From Candidatus Gastranaerophilales bacterium (GTDB lineage Bacteria > Cyanobacteriota > Vampirovibrionia > Gastranaerophilales > JAILCC01), in NCBI GenBank assembly GCA_028696075.1, contig JAQVHS010000001.1:60827-124826 (forward strand): a stretch of DNA of 64,000 nucleotides, given 5' to 3'. The notes under the pieces are model-generated. The model worked only from the letters and a program-made list of their open reading frames with translations, was not told the DNA's origin and ran no database searches. Positions 18,544 to 26,993 of the stretch are shown in pieces (position 1 is the stretch's first letter; the number at the start of each line of letters is the position of its first letter). The position numbers and the translations under genes were made by a program.

Positions 18544-18724
18544 AACTTACCTCATATATAATTCATTTGCTACTTACATGTGATGAAATTTGATACTCAT
18601 ATAACAATGCTCCATAAAAAAGATTGCTAGTATAAGAGAAAAATTTTTAACAAATTTTAAACCCCTTGTCTTACAGGGCTTTTCAGACTTCAATATCTTA
18701 ACAATTCTTAATAAGGGCATATTT

Positions 18725-19933
18725 TCACCTTCTGAGCAATCCGTTTTCATAGGTTAAAGGCGGTCTTTCAAACGTTAAAAATACAATATCATTTGTTTTG
18801 GCATGCTCTGTTTGGTTGCCGTATTCATCAACAATAGCACTTATTTTAGTAAAAAATTGTTCCCTAGGGGATATAAATTCATATTCCTCATGCATAGATA
18901 TATTATTTTTAATTAATGTTTTTAGCCCTTTATCTGTTTTATCCAAAATTTGCGCGCAAAACGTATTCCCTACATCTGACGGCTCTTTTTGATATGTGTA
19001 GTTGCCTTTTTGGTTTTTATCAAGAAAAAACCCTGTTGTATAGCCTCTATGGCGAACTTTTAACACTTCATTTATGTAGTATTTGTTGTCAATAAATCCG
19101 TTTTTAATATAATCGTTTATCGCATTTTTATAAGTTTTCGCGATGCAGGAAACGTAATATGTACTTTTTGTACGTCCTTCCACTTTGAAAGAATCAACCC
19201 CCGCATCAATAAGCGCAGGAATGTATTCAATAAGACACAAATCTTTAGGACTCAGGATAGTTGTCCATTTATCATTTTCTTCTATTTCGTAGTACTCTCC
19301 GGGGCGTGTTTCTTCAAGCAGTTTATAATTCCAGCGGCATGGTTGTGCGCAGTTGCCGTGATTAGCCTTTCTTTCATCTGCTGTCATATAATCACTTAAT
19401 AAACAGCGTCCTGAAAATGACATACATTGTGCGCCGTGAACAAAAGTTTCAAGTTCTATATCAGGCACGTTTTTTCTTATTTTTTTTATCTGCTCCAAAG
19501 ATAATTCTCTGGCAAGAATAATTCTTTTTGCACCGTTGTCACGCCAAAATTTTACCGCTTCGGTATTAAGCGTATTTGTTTGCGTACTTACATGCAAAGG
19601 GATATCAGGCAGATATTTTTTCAAAGTGCGCAAAACCCCAAAATCAGAAAAAATTATTGCATCAGGGGCAGCTTCTTTTATCATTTCCATTTTTTCTTCA
19701 AGGTTTTTTATATCCTCATCAAATGCAAAAATATTAGCTGTCATATAGGCTTTTGCTCCTAGTGCACGGGCTTTTTCCACAGCAGATTTAATATTAAACC
19801 GGTTAATAATCTCACCAGATTTCATGCTGCGAAGCGAAAAATCCACCATCCCGAAATATACCGCATCAGCACCGTATTTTATTGCATATTCCAGTTTTTC
19901 AAGATTGCCTGCAGGCATCAAAAGTTCAGTCAT
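18725..19933 (-). CDS. U32 family peptidase-like protein
   Basis: Protein of 402 residues of the U32/PrtC-YegQ-RlhA type. It opens with ELLMPAGNLEKLEYAIKYGADAVYFG (TIM-barrel start). It has VSTQTNTLN, FVHGAQCMSFSGRCLLSDYM, the Cys motif GNCAQPCRW and SPKDLCLIEYIPALIDAGVDSFKVEGR. Members include collagenase-like peptidases and, more securely, tRNA/rRNA hydroxylation enzymes (TrhP, RlhA), so RNA modification is as plausible as proteolysis. Its start overlaps the upstream CoA-activase-like gene by 8 bp, so the two are translated together. Confidence 0.88.
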   Translation of the reverse strand: MTELLMPAGNLEKLEYAIKYGADAVYFGMVDFSLRSMKSGEIINRFNIKSAVEKARALGAKAYMTANIFAFDEDIKNLEEKMEMIKEAAPDAIIFSDFGVLRTLKKYLPDIPLHVSTQTNTLNTEAVKFWRDNGAKRIILARELSLEQIKKIRKNVPDIELETFVHGAQCMSFSGRCLLSDYMTADERKANHGNCAQPCRWNYKLLEETRPGEYYEIEENDKWTTILSPKDLCLIEYIPALIDAGVDSFKVEGRTKSTYYVSCIAKTYKNAINDYIKNGFIDNKYYINEVLKVRHRGYTTGFFLDKNQKGNYTYQKEPSDVGNTFCAQILDKTDKGLKTLIKNNISMHEEYEFISPREQFFTKISAIVDEYGNQTEHAKTNDIVFLTFERPPLTYENGLLRR

Positions 19934-21047
19934 TTTTGCCCTCTGACATTCTTTTTCTGCGCTTCATTAAATCCACAAATGCTTCCAGCCTTGTTACATA
20001 ACCTGCCCGTCCGGTCTGCTCATCCATAATCAAGGGCAAGATGGGGATTTTGCACTCTTCTCTCATTGTAGGAAATATATTTTGCGACATAATTTCAGGC
20101 ATGCAGGTAAACGGCGAAATATGTATAATCCCGTCAGTTCCTTTGCTGTCGGCGTTAATAATATCGCTTATAGATTCTATTGCATCTCCGCCTATATCCC
20201 TTGTTAAATAGGGTCGTGCAAGCCTTACCGCCCTTTGAAGGTGGGTTTCGCCTTTTAAAAATATTTTAGGAATAATAGCGTCTTTCAGCCAGCTGCTTAT
20301 GGTTAAGCTGCGTCTTACCTGTACCCCCAATCTGCCGAGTTCACGTTCTATATTTTGGTTGGCAAAAGGGTCTAACACCATAAAAATTTCGCCTGTTAAA
20401 TCAACATGCAATATTTCTCTGTTTACATCAAGCGGAATTAATCTAAGTTCTTTTATCCCTTCTTTTTGAGCGAGTTTTAAATCCCTGCTTGTGTAGGCTT
20501 CAAAAATCTTCTTAATTATTTTTTTGTGAATTTTCTCCGCGCCGCCTGTGTTTATCTCTCTTGCACGGTAGTATGAAACTATATTTTCCAGTTTATCAAG
20601 CACAAATACTTTTTTAATACCTAAAATAAGCGCTTTTATTATTCTGACAGGATTACGAACCCCTGTCATTTTTATTATGCACTTGTACATTTCTTTGAAT
20701 TTACCCTTATACAGGTCAATATCATAGTATTCTGCGACTAAATTCAAGTTCTCAAGCGCACTTTTCACTGTTCTACCGTATTCGCCAAGCCTGCATATCC
20801 CCGGGGAGCTAAGCATTATTACAAGGTCCGCGCCTTTTTCTATCGCTTCTATAAAATTGCCCAATACAAGTTTATACGGCAGACAAATTGCTTCAGGGCT
20901 GTATTTTGTCCCTAAAGATAATGTTTTTTTGCTTGAGTACGGCGGAATTATCGCTGTTCCGCCTAAAGAGTTTATTATAGAACCCCAAACTACGTATATT
21001 GTACCCATATGGGGGAATGATACTTTTGGTTTTTTATTATTTTTCAT
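19926..21047 (-). CDS. CoA-dehydratase activase-related (DUF2229/HgdB-like) protein
   Basis: Protein of 373 residues. It begins KPKVSFPHMGTIYVVWGSIIN and continues with GGTAIIPPYSS, YSPEAICLPYKLVLGNFIEAIEKGADLVIMLSSPG-CRLGEYG, IHISPFTCMPEIMSQNIFP and PILPLIMDEQTGRAGYVTRLEAFVDL. These are motifs of the acyl-CoA dehydratase activase-related group (COG3580/3581, DUF2229), whose Cys residues can bind an Fe-S cluster. The conserved Cys at CLPYK, CRLGEYG and CMPEIM are present. Real substrates of the stand-alone family are unknown. It overlaps the U32 gene by 8 bp. Confidence 0.8.
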   Translation of the reverse strand: MKNNKKPKVSFPHMGTIYVVWGSIINSLGGTAIIPPYSSKKTLSLGTKYSPEAICLPYKLVLGNFIEAIEKGADLVIMLSSPGICRLGEYGRTVKSALENLNLVAEYYDIDLYKGKFKEMYKCIIKMTGVRNPVRIIKALILGIKKVFVLDKLENIVSYYRAREINTGGAEKIHKKIIKKIFEAYTSRDLKLAQKEGIKELRLIPLDVNREILHVDLTGEIFMVLDPFANQNIERELGRLGVQVRRSLTISSWLKDAIIPKIFLKGETHLQRAVRLARPYLTRDIGGDAIESISDIINADSKGTDGIIHISPFTCMPEIMSQNIFPTMREECKIPILPLIMDEQTGRAGYVTRLEAFVDLMKRRKRMSEGKND

Positions 21048-21164
21048 ATCTTCGCTGGTTGTGTAATTCGTTTGCTATAATATTTTACTACTTCAAGCCC
21101 GCTACACAAGTCAGAAGAATTGTTTTTTCGATTTTTGCAGTAAGAACCCTGCCGGATGTAAATT

Positions 21165-22097
21165 TCATTGTTTTCTTGAGCGAAGATATTTCAAAACCTT
21201 TGTCAGGTCTTCATCAGGGGGAATTTCAAACGATAACTCCTTATTATCTTTGGGATTTATAAATTTCAACGAATATGATTGCAAAACTTGCCCTGTTGTT
21301 TTTACTTTTACGCTGCTGCCGCCATATAATTTATCACCGTAAAGCGGATATTTAAGGTAAGAAAAGTGTACCCTGATTTGGTGTGTTCGTCCTGTTCTTA
21401 GCGCTGCTTCCACAAACGTATAATCACCAAAGCGCTCCAGTACTTTATACATGGTAATTGCGTTTTTCCCTTTTTCATCCACCGCCATTTTGCATTTTTC
21501 GCTGCGATGCCTGTCTATAGGCAAGTCTATTGTGCCTTCATCTTCTTTTAAATTGCCATGAACTATTGTTAAATACTTTCGGACAGCTGTTTTCTCTTTA
21601 ATTTGCCCTGAAAGATGCCCATGCGCAAAATCATTTTTTGCTACCATTAATAAACCCGAGGTATCTTTGTCCAGCCTGTGTACAATTCCGGGTCTTAAAA
21701 TACCGTTTATACCGGAGAGATTTTCGCGGCAATGATACAAAAGCCCGTTTACAAGGGTGTTTTCACTCTCCATGCCTGTCGGATGGGTAAGCATTCCAAA
21801 CGGTTTATTAACAACAAGCAAATCGTCATTTTCATAAATTATATCCAGGTTCAGGTCTTGCGCTTTGAGGTTCAACTCTTTTGCTTCGGGCATACGGATT
21901 GTTATAATATCGCCAAGTTTGAGTTTATAAGAATTTTTGGAACTTTGGGAATTAACGGTTATGCTTGAGCTGTCTTTTATAAGAGTTTGTATTCTGCTGC
22001 GTGAAAACTCGGGCAAAATTTCTGACAGATAAATATCAAGACGTTTTGATACATCTTCTAACTCTACTTCTTGTTTTATGAAAAATTCTCCGGTCAT
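21165..22097 (-). CDS. rluD: RluA/RluD-family 23S rRNA pseudouridine synthase
   Basis: Pseudouridine synthase of 310 residues. An N-terminal S4 RNA-binding domain (about 15-75: KRLDIYLSEILPEFSRSRIQTLIKDSSITV) precedes the catalytic domain. The active-site Asp is D143 in GIVHRLDKDTSGLLMVAKN. TGRTHQIRVHFSYLKYPLYGD follows. The S4-RluD architecture and length suggest RluD (helix 69 of 23S rRNA), though RluA-group substrates cannot be fixed from sequence. It overlaps lspA by 4 bp, the same lspA-rluD order seen in many bacteria. Confidence 0.92.
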   Translation of the reverse strand: MTGEFFIKQEVELEDVSKRLDIYLSEILPEFSRSRIQTLIKDSSSITVNSQSSKNSYKLKLGDIITIRMPEAKELNLKAQDLNLDIIYENDDLLVVNKPFGMLTHPTGMESENTLVNGLLYHCRENLSGINGILRPGIVHRLDKDTSGLLMVAKNDFAHGHLSGQIKEKTAVRKYLTIVHGNLKEDEGTIDLPIDRHRSEKCKMAVDEKGKNAITMYKVLERFGDYTFVEAALRTGRTHQIRVHFSYLKYPLYGDKLYGGSSVKVKTTGQVLQSYSLKFINPKDNKELSFEIPPDEDLTKVLKYLRSRKQ

Positions 22098-22561
22098 TTT
22101 TTATATGTAAATAACTGCACAATTAAAATAATAGCACCTATATTAATAAAAATATCAGCAAGATTAAAAACAGGAAAGTTTATAAACTCCAGCCTTAAAA
22201 AGTCAATTACATAAGAATACACTAATCTGTCAATAAGGTTGCCCGCCGCTCCGCCGAGTATAAACCCCAAGGCTATATAATAAGCGGGTTTAAGATTTTT
22301 CATGGCAAAAATATACCATATAATGAAGCCTGATACCGCAGCCGAAACAACGCTCAAAAGCAAGGTTTGATTTTGAAAAATACTGAAGCCCGCCCCGGTA
22401 TTATAGGTTAAATTCACACCGATTAAATTGTTTATAAGGCTGTAATGCACATTAAAAGCCAAATTTTGGTTAACAAAAAATTTAACCAGCTGGTCTGATA
22501 TTATACAAATCGCAGCTATTGAGAAAAAAATGATGATATTTTTGATTTTGTTATCAGCCAT
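22094..22561 (-). CDS. lspA: lipoprotein signal peptidase (signal peptidase II)
   Basis: Inner-membrane aspartyl protease of 155 residues that removes the signal peptide of diacylated prolipoproteins. Four hydrophobic helices are visible. The motifs NLTYNTGAGFSIF, GGAAGNLIDRL and FNLADIFINIGA are in order; the catalytic pair is D111 and D136. It works on lipoproteins such as the solute-binding protein at 41256-42044. It lies 11 bp after the NTF2-like gene and overlaps rluD, so the three are one minus-strand operon. Confidence 0.95.
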   Translation of the reverse strand: MADNKIKNIIIFFSIAAICIISDQLVKFFVNQNLAFNVHYSLINNLIGVNLTYNTGAGFSIFQNQTLLLSVVSAAVSGFIIWYIFAMKNLKPAYYIALGFILGGAAGNLIDRLVYSYVIDFLRLEFINFPVFNLADIFINIGAIILIVQLFTYKK

Positions 22562-22572
22562 ATTTTGTACCG

Positions 22573-23445
22573 TTATTTTTTGATTTCGTCTTGTTTAGCA
22601 GGACAAAATACATCTACTTTTTCCATTAAAATAAGAAGTCCGCCCAGTTTTATTTTCGTCTGCTTGGAAGAAGCCTCTTCAACAAGCTGCGTCAACCCTA
22701 CAGATGCTATCACCATTTCATTTTGCCCTTTTTTATTGGCTTTCATAACCCGCTCTAAAACAGAGTTATTTAAAGGAACTTGTCTGAATATTTCCTTACC
22801 CGTTTTTAAGTCAGGAGTTATAGGCTCGTTATTTATGGATGCTAATGCCGCTGTGTTGCTTGGAATATCTATAATAAGAGAAGCCGTGTAATCGCTGTCC
22901 GACGCAACTTTTAGCGGCGCTGTAATATCAGCGCAGATTTTTTTTGCCGCCCCGTACGCCAGCCCTGATTTTTCAATCAGCACATCTTCGTAATATACTG
23001 CCCAGGAAGCGTTTATCTTTTTTAAATATATTACTTCTTTTATATAAACATTCAAATGCCCTTGTTCTGTAATAATTTCAGAGTTTTGCTTAGTCTTGCC
23101 TGTTATTTTTTCTGTTAAAACAACCGCCGCATAGTTGTTGTTCACTATTATGTCATCAATTTTAATCTCGAATTTTAAATCATTGTAAGCATCATAGGTT
23201 TTCTTTATGACTACAAGCAGTTCTTCCTTATTAAATCCGTCATCATTGGCATAATCTTCGCTGTAGAGTTTGCTGAGCGCTTTTTGATTTTTCGCATTTG
23301 AATATGTTTCTATTTCATTAATGACTTTTGTTATTTCCTGCTTTCTAACATCATTTATGCTAAATGTTAAATCTTCCTGCGCAAACGAAACTTGTGCAAA
23401 ACTGATTGCACATAAGGTTAAAATTAAAGTTAAAAATCTCTTCAT
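22573..23445 (-). CDS. exported NTF2-like protein
   Basis: Protein of 290 residues with a Sec signal peptide (MKRFLTLILTLCAISFAQVSFAQ). Residues about 35-150 look like an NTF2/SnoaL-type cone: INEIETYSNAKNQKALSKLYSEDY, then LKFEIKIDDIIVNNNYAAVVLTEKITG and a strand ending SWAVYYED. The C-terminal half (155-290) is alpha/beta and unassigned; it has no second membrane segment. No catalytic residues are recognisable. It heads the lspA-rluD operon, but the link may be only transcriptional. AGGA lies before the start. It probably works in the periplasm. Confidence 0.72.
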   Translation of the reverse strand: MKRFLTLILTLCAISFAQVSFAQEDLTFSINDVRKQEITKVINEIETYSNAKNQKALSKLYSEDYANDDGFNKEELLVVIKKTYDAYNDLKFEIKIDDIIVNNNYAAVVLTEKITGKTKQNSEIITEQGHLNVYIKEVIYLKKINASWAVYYEDVLIEKSGLAYGAAKKICADITAPLKVASDSDYTASLIIDIPSNTAALASINNEPITPDLKTGKEIFRQVPLNNSVLERVMKANKKGQNEMVIASVGLTQLVEEASSKQTKIKLGGLLILMEKVDVFCPAKQDEIKK

Positions 23446-23530
23446 GTAATTCCTATTCTAATATAACTAAAAGGGATATTGCTTATTATAAAACTGTTTT
23501 TTGAGAATAGCAACCAACAAACATTAACGG

Positions 23531-23562
23531 CAAAAAAAATCGGTTTTTTAAAAAACCGATTA
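23531..23562 (-). terminator. Rho-independent terminator of rpsO
   Basis: On the minus strand the rpsO stop codon is the start of a 12-bp stem (AATCGGTTTTTT/AAAAAACCGATT) followed by a run of T. It is a strong terminator placed directly on the gene end. Confidence 0.85.
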
Positions 23563-23829
23563 TCCTCTGATTTTAAGTTGCTTAATCAAATCTCTGTACT
23601 TTTCCAGATTTTCTTTCTTTAAGTAAGCAAGAAGTCTTTTTCTTTTACCTACCATCATTAACAAGCCTCTTCTGCCTTGAAAGTCTTTTTTATGTTCTTT
23701 AAGGTGTTCGGTAAGCTCGGTAACATTAGTTGTTAAAAGCGCTATTTGTACTTCAACAGAACCTGTATTTTTAGCAGATTTGCCGAATTTTTTTATTACT
23801 TCCGCTTTTTTAGTTGCATCTAATGACAT
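23560..23829 (-). CDS. rpsO: 30S ribosomal protein S15
   Basis: Ribosomal protein of 89 residues that binds the central domain of 16S r[70 protein letters not shown] is full-length S15 with the conserved HxxD-loop region (EHKKDF) and the basic RRGL segment. The start has GAGGACA upstream. It is monocistronic; no pnp gene follows. A long leader or a separate small transcript may lie upstream (see 24054-24080). Confidence 0.97.
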   Translation of the reverse strand: MSLDATKKAEVIKKFGKSAKNTGSVEVQIALLTTNVTELTEHLKEHKKDFQGRRGLLMMVGKRKRLLAYLKKENLEKYRDLIKQLKIRG

Positions 23830-24209
23830 GCTGTGTCCTCTTTTTCTTTTTCACTTGCTTTTTATATTCTTATTACAAAAGAACTTTTTTTGCAAGCGGA
23901 TTATGTCAGGCAAAAAAACAAAGTCCTGTTAATAGATGAAAAGGTGAAGAGCTTAAGAGTTGAACATCGCCCAAGCCTCGTTATTCTGAATCCGACACCG
24001 GTTAAACACACATGTTCTAAAATCGTACAACAATCAACCTGCGTCGGCGGCGCAAAAAAAGGGCTGACGCAGTGTCAGCCTGAATTGGATTGTGTCTGGG
24101 TAAGAGTCGAATATATGCTGTTATCATATTTACAAGATTAGGCTAAATTGTGTATTCCCTAACACGGTGCTTTAGTCTTATAATGGTATTAGTCATAGTG
24201 GGTAATAGT
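23830..24209. other. 380-bp gap between rpsO and the TPR gene
   Basis: This divergent region has no convincing protein gene; a 102-codon open frame on the plus strand (23833-24141) has no family look and no ribosome site. It does hold a good minus-strand terminator (24054-24080) and a TATAAT at 24179-24184 on the plus strand, probably for the TPR gene. A second, exclusive pairing (CTGCGTC 24040-24046 with GACGCAG 24066-24072) shares bases with the terminator stem. A small RNA or an rpsO leader switch is possible. I could not match it to tRNA, SRP RNA or tmRNA. Confidence 0.4.
24054..24080 (-). terminator. orphan terminator facing rpsO
   Basis: On the minus strand GGCTGAC-ACTGC-GTCAGCC is followed by C and seven T, a textbook intrinsic terminator. 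No minus-strand gene precedes it, so it ends either an unknown small RNA or an attenuated rpsO leader about 220 nt before the rpsO start. Confidence 0.6.
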
Positions 24210-25250
24210 ATGCTTAATTTTATTAAAAGCACAGCTTTAAAAGTTATAATCCTAATTCTGATTGTGTTGGGAATCAGTTTTGTAGTGTTTTTCCCTCAAA
24301 AAGTCCGAACCGCCTGGAAGGTTACAAAATCTTTTTACAAAGTCTATCAGGGGGATAAAAAATACCGAAGTCATGATTTAACAGGTGCTATTAACTACTA
24401 TAATGAAGCTTTGGTATTGTATCCGCAGCACCCTAAAGCAAGTTATAACCTCGGGAATATTTATGCTGTTTATGAAGACTATAACAGCGCGCTGGGCGCG
24501 TATGAACATTCTTTAAAATACAACCCCAAATATATGACTGCAAGGATTGCGCTCGGTATTTTACTTTCGGAAAAGTTTTTTGACTATGACAGAGCTATCA
24601 AGGAATATCAAACCACTATTGACGATGCCCCTTTTTATATCAATATTCCCATGCTTTACAATAATAAAGAGTATGTTATTTACAACAAATCTACCGCGTT
24701 TTATAACATGGGCTTGGCTTACAAATGGAAGTCGCTTCTCAATAGCGAAAATCTTTTAGCGGTTAGAAAAAATCTTCAGCAATCCGTTGAAGTTTATAAA
24801 AAGTCCATTGAACTTATGAAGAACAATTATAACGCGTATTTTAATTTGGCATTAAGTTTACAGCTCTTAGGCGAATCTACCGAGGCAAAAGCATTTTACT
24901 GCAAGTGTATAGAAATGCGTCCGTTTGATTATGATGCCCATTACAATATGGCGGTGCTTTTGAGGGAAGAGAACAATTATCTCGATGCTATACTTGAGCT
25001 TGAAAAAGCTGCGTTGATTGTTGATTCTGCGGGAGATGGATTTAAGACACGTTATATATACGATGTTTTGAGCGAAACATCAAAAAAACTGTACGCACAG
25101 CAAGATTATAAAGAGTTAATAGAAAAATTAAACAACGACCCCATCAGGAGGTATGAGCCTACTTTTGTTAATGGTAAAATTGTAGCTTCTGAAGAACTCG
25201 ATAGAGCTATGCTGGAAAACATGCGTACTTGCAGTTACAAAAAAGAATGA
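24210..25250 (+). CDS. membrane-anchored TPR protein
   Basis: Protein of 346 residues from ATG 24210; a GTG at 24150 would add 20 residues but sits upstream of the likely -10 box (24179-24184). A single N-terminal anchor (ALKVIILILIVLGISFVVFF, about 10-29) precedes at least four TPR units: TGAINYYNEALVLYPQHPKASYNLG, YNSALGAYEHSLKYNPKYMTARIALG, one around ESTEAKAFYCKCIEMRPFDYDAHYNMA, and NYLDAILELEKAALI. It is a scaffold facing the periplasm or cytoplasm; the partner is unknown. It is followed after 7 bp by the resolvase-like/HDOD gene, so the pair is likely one operon. Confidence 0.85.
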   Translation: MLNFIKSTALKVIILILIVLGISFVVFFPQKVRTAWKVTKSFYKVYQGDKKYRSHDLTGAINYYNEALVLYPQHPKASYNLGNIYAVYEDYNSALGAYEHSLKYNPKYMTARIALGILLSEKFFDYDRAIKEYQTTIDDAPFYINIPMLYNNKEYVIYNKSTAFYNMGLAYKWKSLLNSENLLAVRKNLQQSVEVYKKSIELMKNNYNAYFNLALSLQLLGESTEAKAFYCKCIEMRPFDYDAHYNMAVLLREENNYLDAILELEKAALIVDSAGDGFKTRYIYDVLSETSKKLYAQQDYKELIEKLNNDPIRRYEPTFVNGKIVASEELDRAMLENMRTCSYKKE

Positions 25251-25257
25251 GGTTAAT

Positions 25258-26472
25258 TTGAAAAAAGCTGTCGGATATATTAGTGCCACCGGAAAACATG
25301 AAATTGAACGTGAAATTGAAATTAAGGTTCAAATAGAGCATATTGCCGATTTTTGCGAAAAAAACAATATGGAATTTTTACAAAATTTTATTGAACCGAA
25401 AGAAAGCACCGAAGATTATAAAAGCGAACTTTTCAAACTTTTGGACGAAGCCGGTTCCGGCAAATTTACGGATGTTATTGTGCTTAATCTTGACAGAATG
25501 GCGCCTGATAATATTGCGAAAGCCTGGATTATTGATGAACTTAAGAAAAAAGGTGTCCGTTTACATTCATTGACTGAAGAATTATTAATGGGGGTTGAAT
25601 TTTCTGATGAAAAAATAAAAATTAAAGCTGAAAAAATCAAACAAAAGGTTCGTGATATTCCTTCCCTGCCTGAAATCGTCAATAAAGTTGTAGCTCTTAT
25701 TCAAAACCCCAACTCATCAGCGCTGCAGCTTTCAAATGTTATTTCGCAGGATGCTGGTTTAACCTCAAGAGTTCTTAGATTGGTTAATTCAGCCTATTAC
25801 GGCTTCCCTAAACAAATATCTTCCATTCAACATTCCATTGCTATTTTAGGTTTTACCACTATCAGGGGGCTTGTACTTTCTTCTTCGATTTTCAAAATCT
25901 TTGCGCCTAAAATGGAGCAGTCTAAAATGCTGGATTACAAGCAACTTTGGAAACACTCTTTATTATGCGCCATAGCTGCTAAAAACATTAATAAGTATTT
26001 GCATAAAAATTATGAGGAGCATATTTTCAGCGCCGCTATTTTGCATGATATGGGCAAAATTATTTTAGACCAGTACGACCATCCCAACTACGTTTTGGCA
26101 TTGAGCGAATTTGATTATTCCGACATGAATAATAATCTTGTTATAGAAAAAAAATACTGCGGACTGGATCACTGCGAGGTTGGCGCTTTGATTACCACTC
26201 ACTGGAATTTACCTGAAGCTATCAGTCAGACTGTTCAATATCATCACAACCCGTTTGAAGCAGATGAAGAACACCGTGAATTAGTTAGCGTCATTGCTAT
26301 CGGAAATGTATTTGCACACGTTTTAGCAAGTAACATAAATCTTGAGAATGAATATTTTGACCCTAATATTTTGACGATTTTGGGTATAAACCATGGCGAT
26401 ATCTCCCGTATTTATTGCCTTATCAATGAAGATTTACCTGAAATTCATGAGCTTGAAGGTTTCTTTCAATAG
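25258..26472 (+). CDS. resolvase-like N-domain fused to HDOD signalling domain
   Basis: Protein of 404 residues with a TTG start. Residues 1-107 have the layout of a serine-recombinase catalytic domain: GYISATGK (cf. GYxRVST), a helix IEHIADFCEKNNMEFLQNF, LFKLLDEAGSGKFTDVIVLNLDRMAPD (cf. VVxxLDRLSR) and IDELKKKGVRLHSL. The catalytic RVS is replaced by ISAT, so recombinase activity is doubtful, and no DNA-binding domain follows. Residues about 125-400 are an HDOD domain: VRDIPSLPEIVNKVVALIQNP, SRVLRLVNSAYYGFPKQISSIQHSIAILGFTTIRGLVLS, AAILHDMGKIILDQY and QYHHNPFEADEEHRE. HDOD proteins act in regulation and stress or cell-cycle signalling. The fusion is unusual. Confidence 0.85.
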   Translation: MKKAVGYISATGKHEIEREIEIKVQIEHIADFCEKNNMEFLQNFIEPKESTEDYKSELFKLLDEAGSGKFTDVIVLNLDRMAPDNIAKAWIIDELKKKGVRLHSLTEELLMGVEFSDEKIKIKAEKIKQKVRDIPSLPEIVNKVVALIQNPNSSALQLSNVISQDAGLTSRVLRLVNSAYYGFPKQISSIQHSIAILGFTTIRGLVLSSSIFKIFAPKMEQSKMLDYKQLWKHSLLCAIAAKNINKYLHKNYEEHIFSAAILHDMGKIILDQYDHPNYVLALSEFDYSDMNNNLVIEKKYCGLDHCEVGALITTHWNLPEAISQTVQYHHNPFEADEEHRELVSVIAIGNVFAHVLASNINLENEYFDPNILTILGINHGDISRIYCLINEDLPEIHELEGFFQ

Positions 26473-26500
26473 TTAGCTGATACCACTTTTGTTTTTGCGT

Positions 26501-26528
26501 TTGAAAAAAATTTTTTATCATGTACAAT
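26501..26528 (+). promoter_or_regulatory. promoter of rplY
   Basis: TTGAAA (26501-26506), a 16-bp spacer and TACAAT (26523-26528) lie 55 bp before the rplY ATG. The leader would be about 48 nt and ends in AAAGGAGTTAGAA, a strong ribosome-binding site. Confidence 0.6.
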
Positions 26529-26582
26529 TTTCTGTATAAGCATTAATTGTATTAAATAAAACGCATCATAAAGGAGTTAGAA

Positions 26583-26861
26583 ATGAGCAATATTGTATTA
26601 GAGATAGAAAAAAGAGATGAAACTAAAAACCCTCGTCAAATCAGAGCTGAAGGAAATTTACCGGCTACAATTTACGGCAAAGATAAAGCTTCTGTTTCCG
26701 TCCAGTTAAACAAAAGGGACTTTGTAAACACTTACAAAAACAATAAAGATGCTACTTTTGAATTAGTCATGGGCAAAGAAAAATTCAACGCTATTGTTCA
26801 GTATTTCCAAGTTGAAGCCGGTTCTCAAAAAGAAATGCATGTTGAATTCAAATTAGTTTAG
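26583..26861 (+). CDS. rplY: 50S ribosomal protein L25
   Basis: 5S-rRNA-binding protein of 92 residues, the short form (as in E. coli) without the Ctc/TL5 C-terminal domain. LEIEKRDETKNPRQIRAEGNLPATIYGKDKASVSVQLNKRDFVNTYKN contains the conserved RxxGxxPAxxYG core, and NAIVQYFQVEAGSQKEMHVEFKLV completes it. It has its own promoter and terminator, so it is monocistronic. No pth gene is adjacent. Confidence 0.93.
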   Translation: MSNIVLEIEKRDETKNPRQIRAEGNLPATIYGKDKASVSVQLNKRDFVNTYKNNKDATFELVMGKEKFNAIVQYFQVEAGSQKEMHVEFKLV

Positions 26862-26883
26862 TCTTTAAAATTTAGAATTTTAA

Positions 26884-26919
26884 AAAGACCGTTGATATGT
26901 TTCAATGGTCTTTATTTTT
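26884..26919 (+). terminator. Rho-independent terminator of rplY
   Basis: AAAGACC-G-TTGA pairs with TCAA-T-GGTCTTT across a short loop (26884-26913) and runs into ATTTTT. It is placed 22 bp after the rplY stop. Confidence 0.85.
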
Positions 26920-26957
26920 CTACAAATTTTACTTCGTACCCCAAAATATCCGCAAAT

Positions 26958-26986
26958 TTGTTTTTTTGTTCAAATTTTTATATACT
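26958..26986 (+). promoter_or_regulatory. promoter of dacB, possibly leaderless
   Basis: TTGTTT (26958-26963), a 17-bp spacer and TATACT (26981-26986) end 7 nt before the dacB ATG at 26994. No Shine-Dalgarno sequence is present, so the transcript is predicted to begin at or within a base or two of the start codon. Confidence 0.55.
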
Positions 26987-26993
26987 GCATTGT

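Noticed and set aside
23833..24141. 102-codon plus-strand frame between rpsO and the TPR gene
   Set aside because: It has no ribosome site, no recognisable domain, and reads through the minus-strand terminator; its composition looks like chance.
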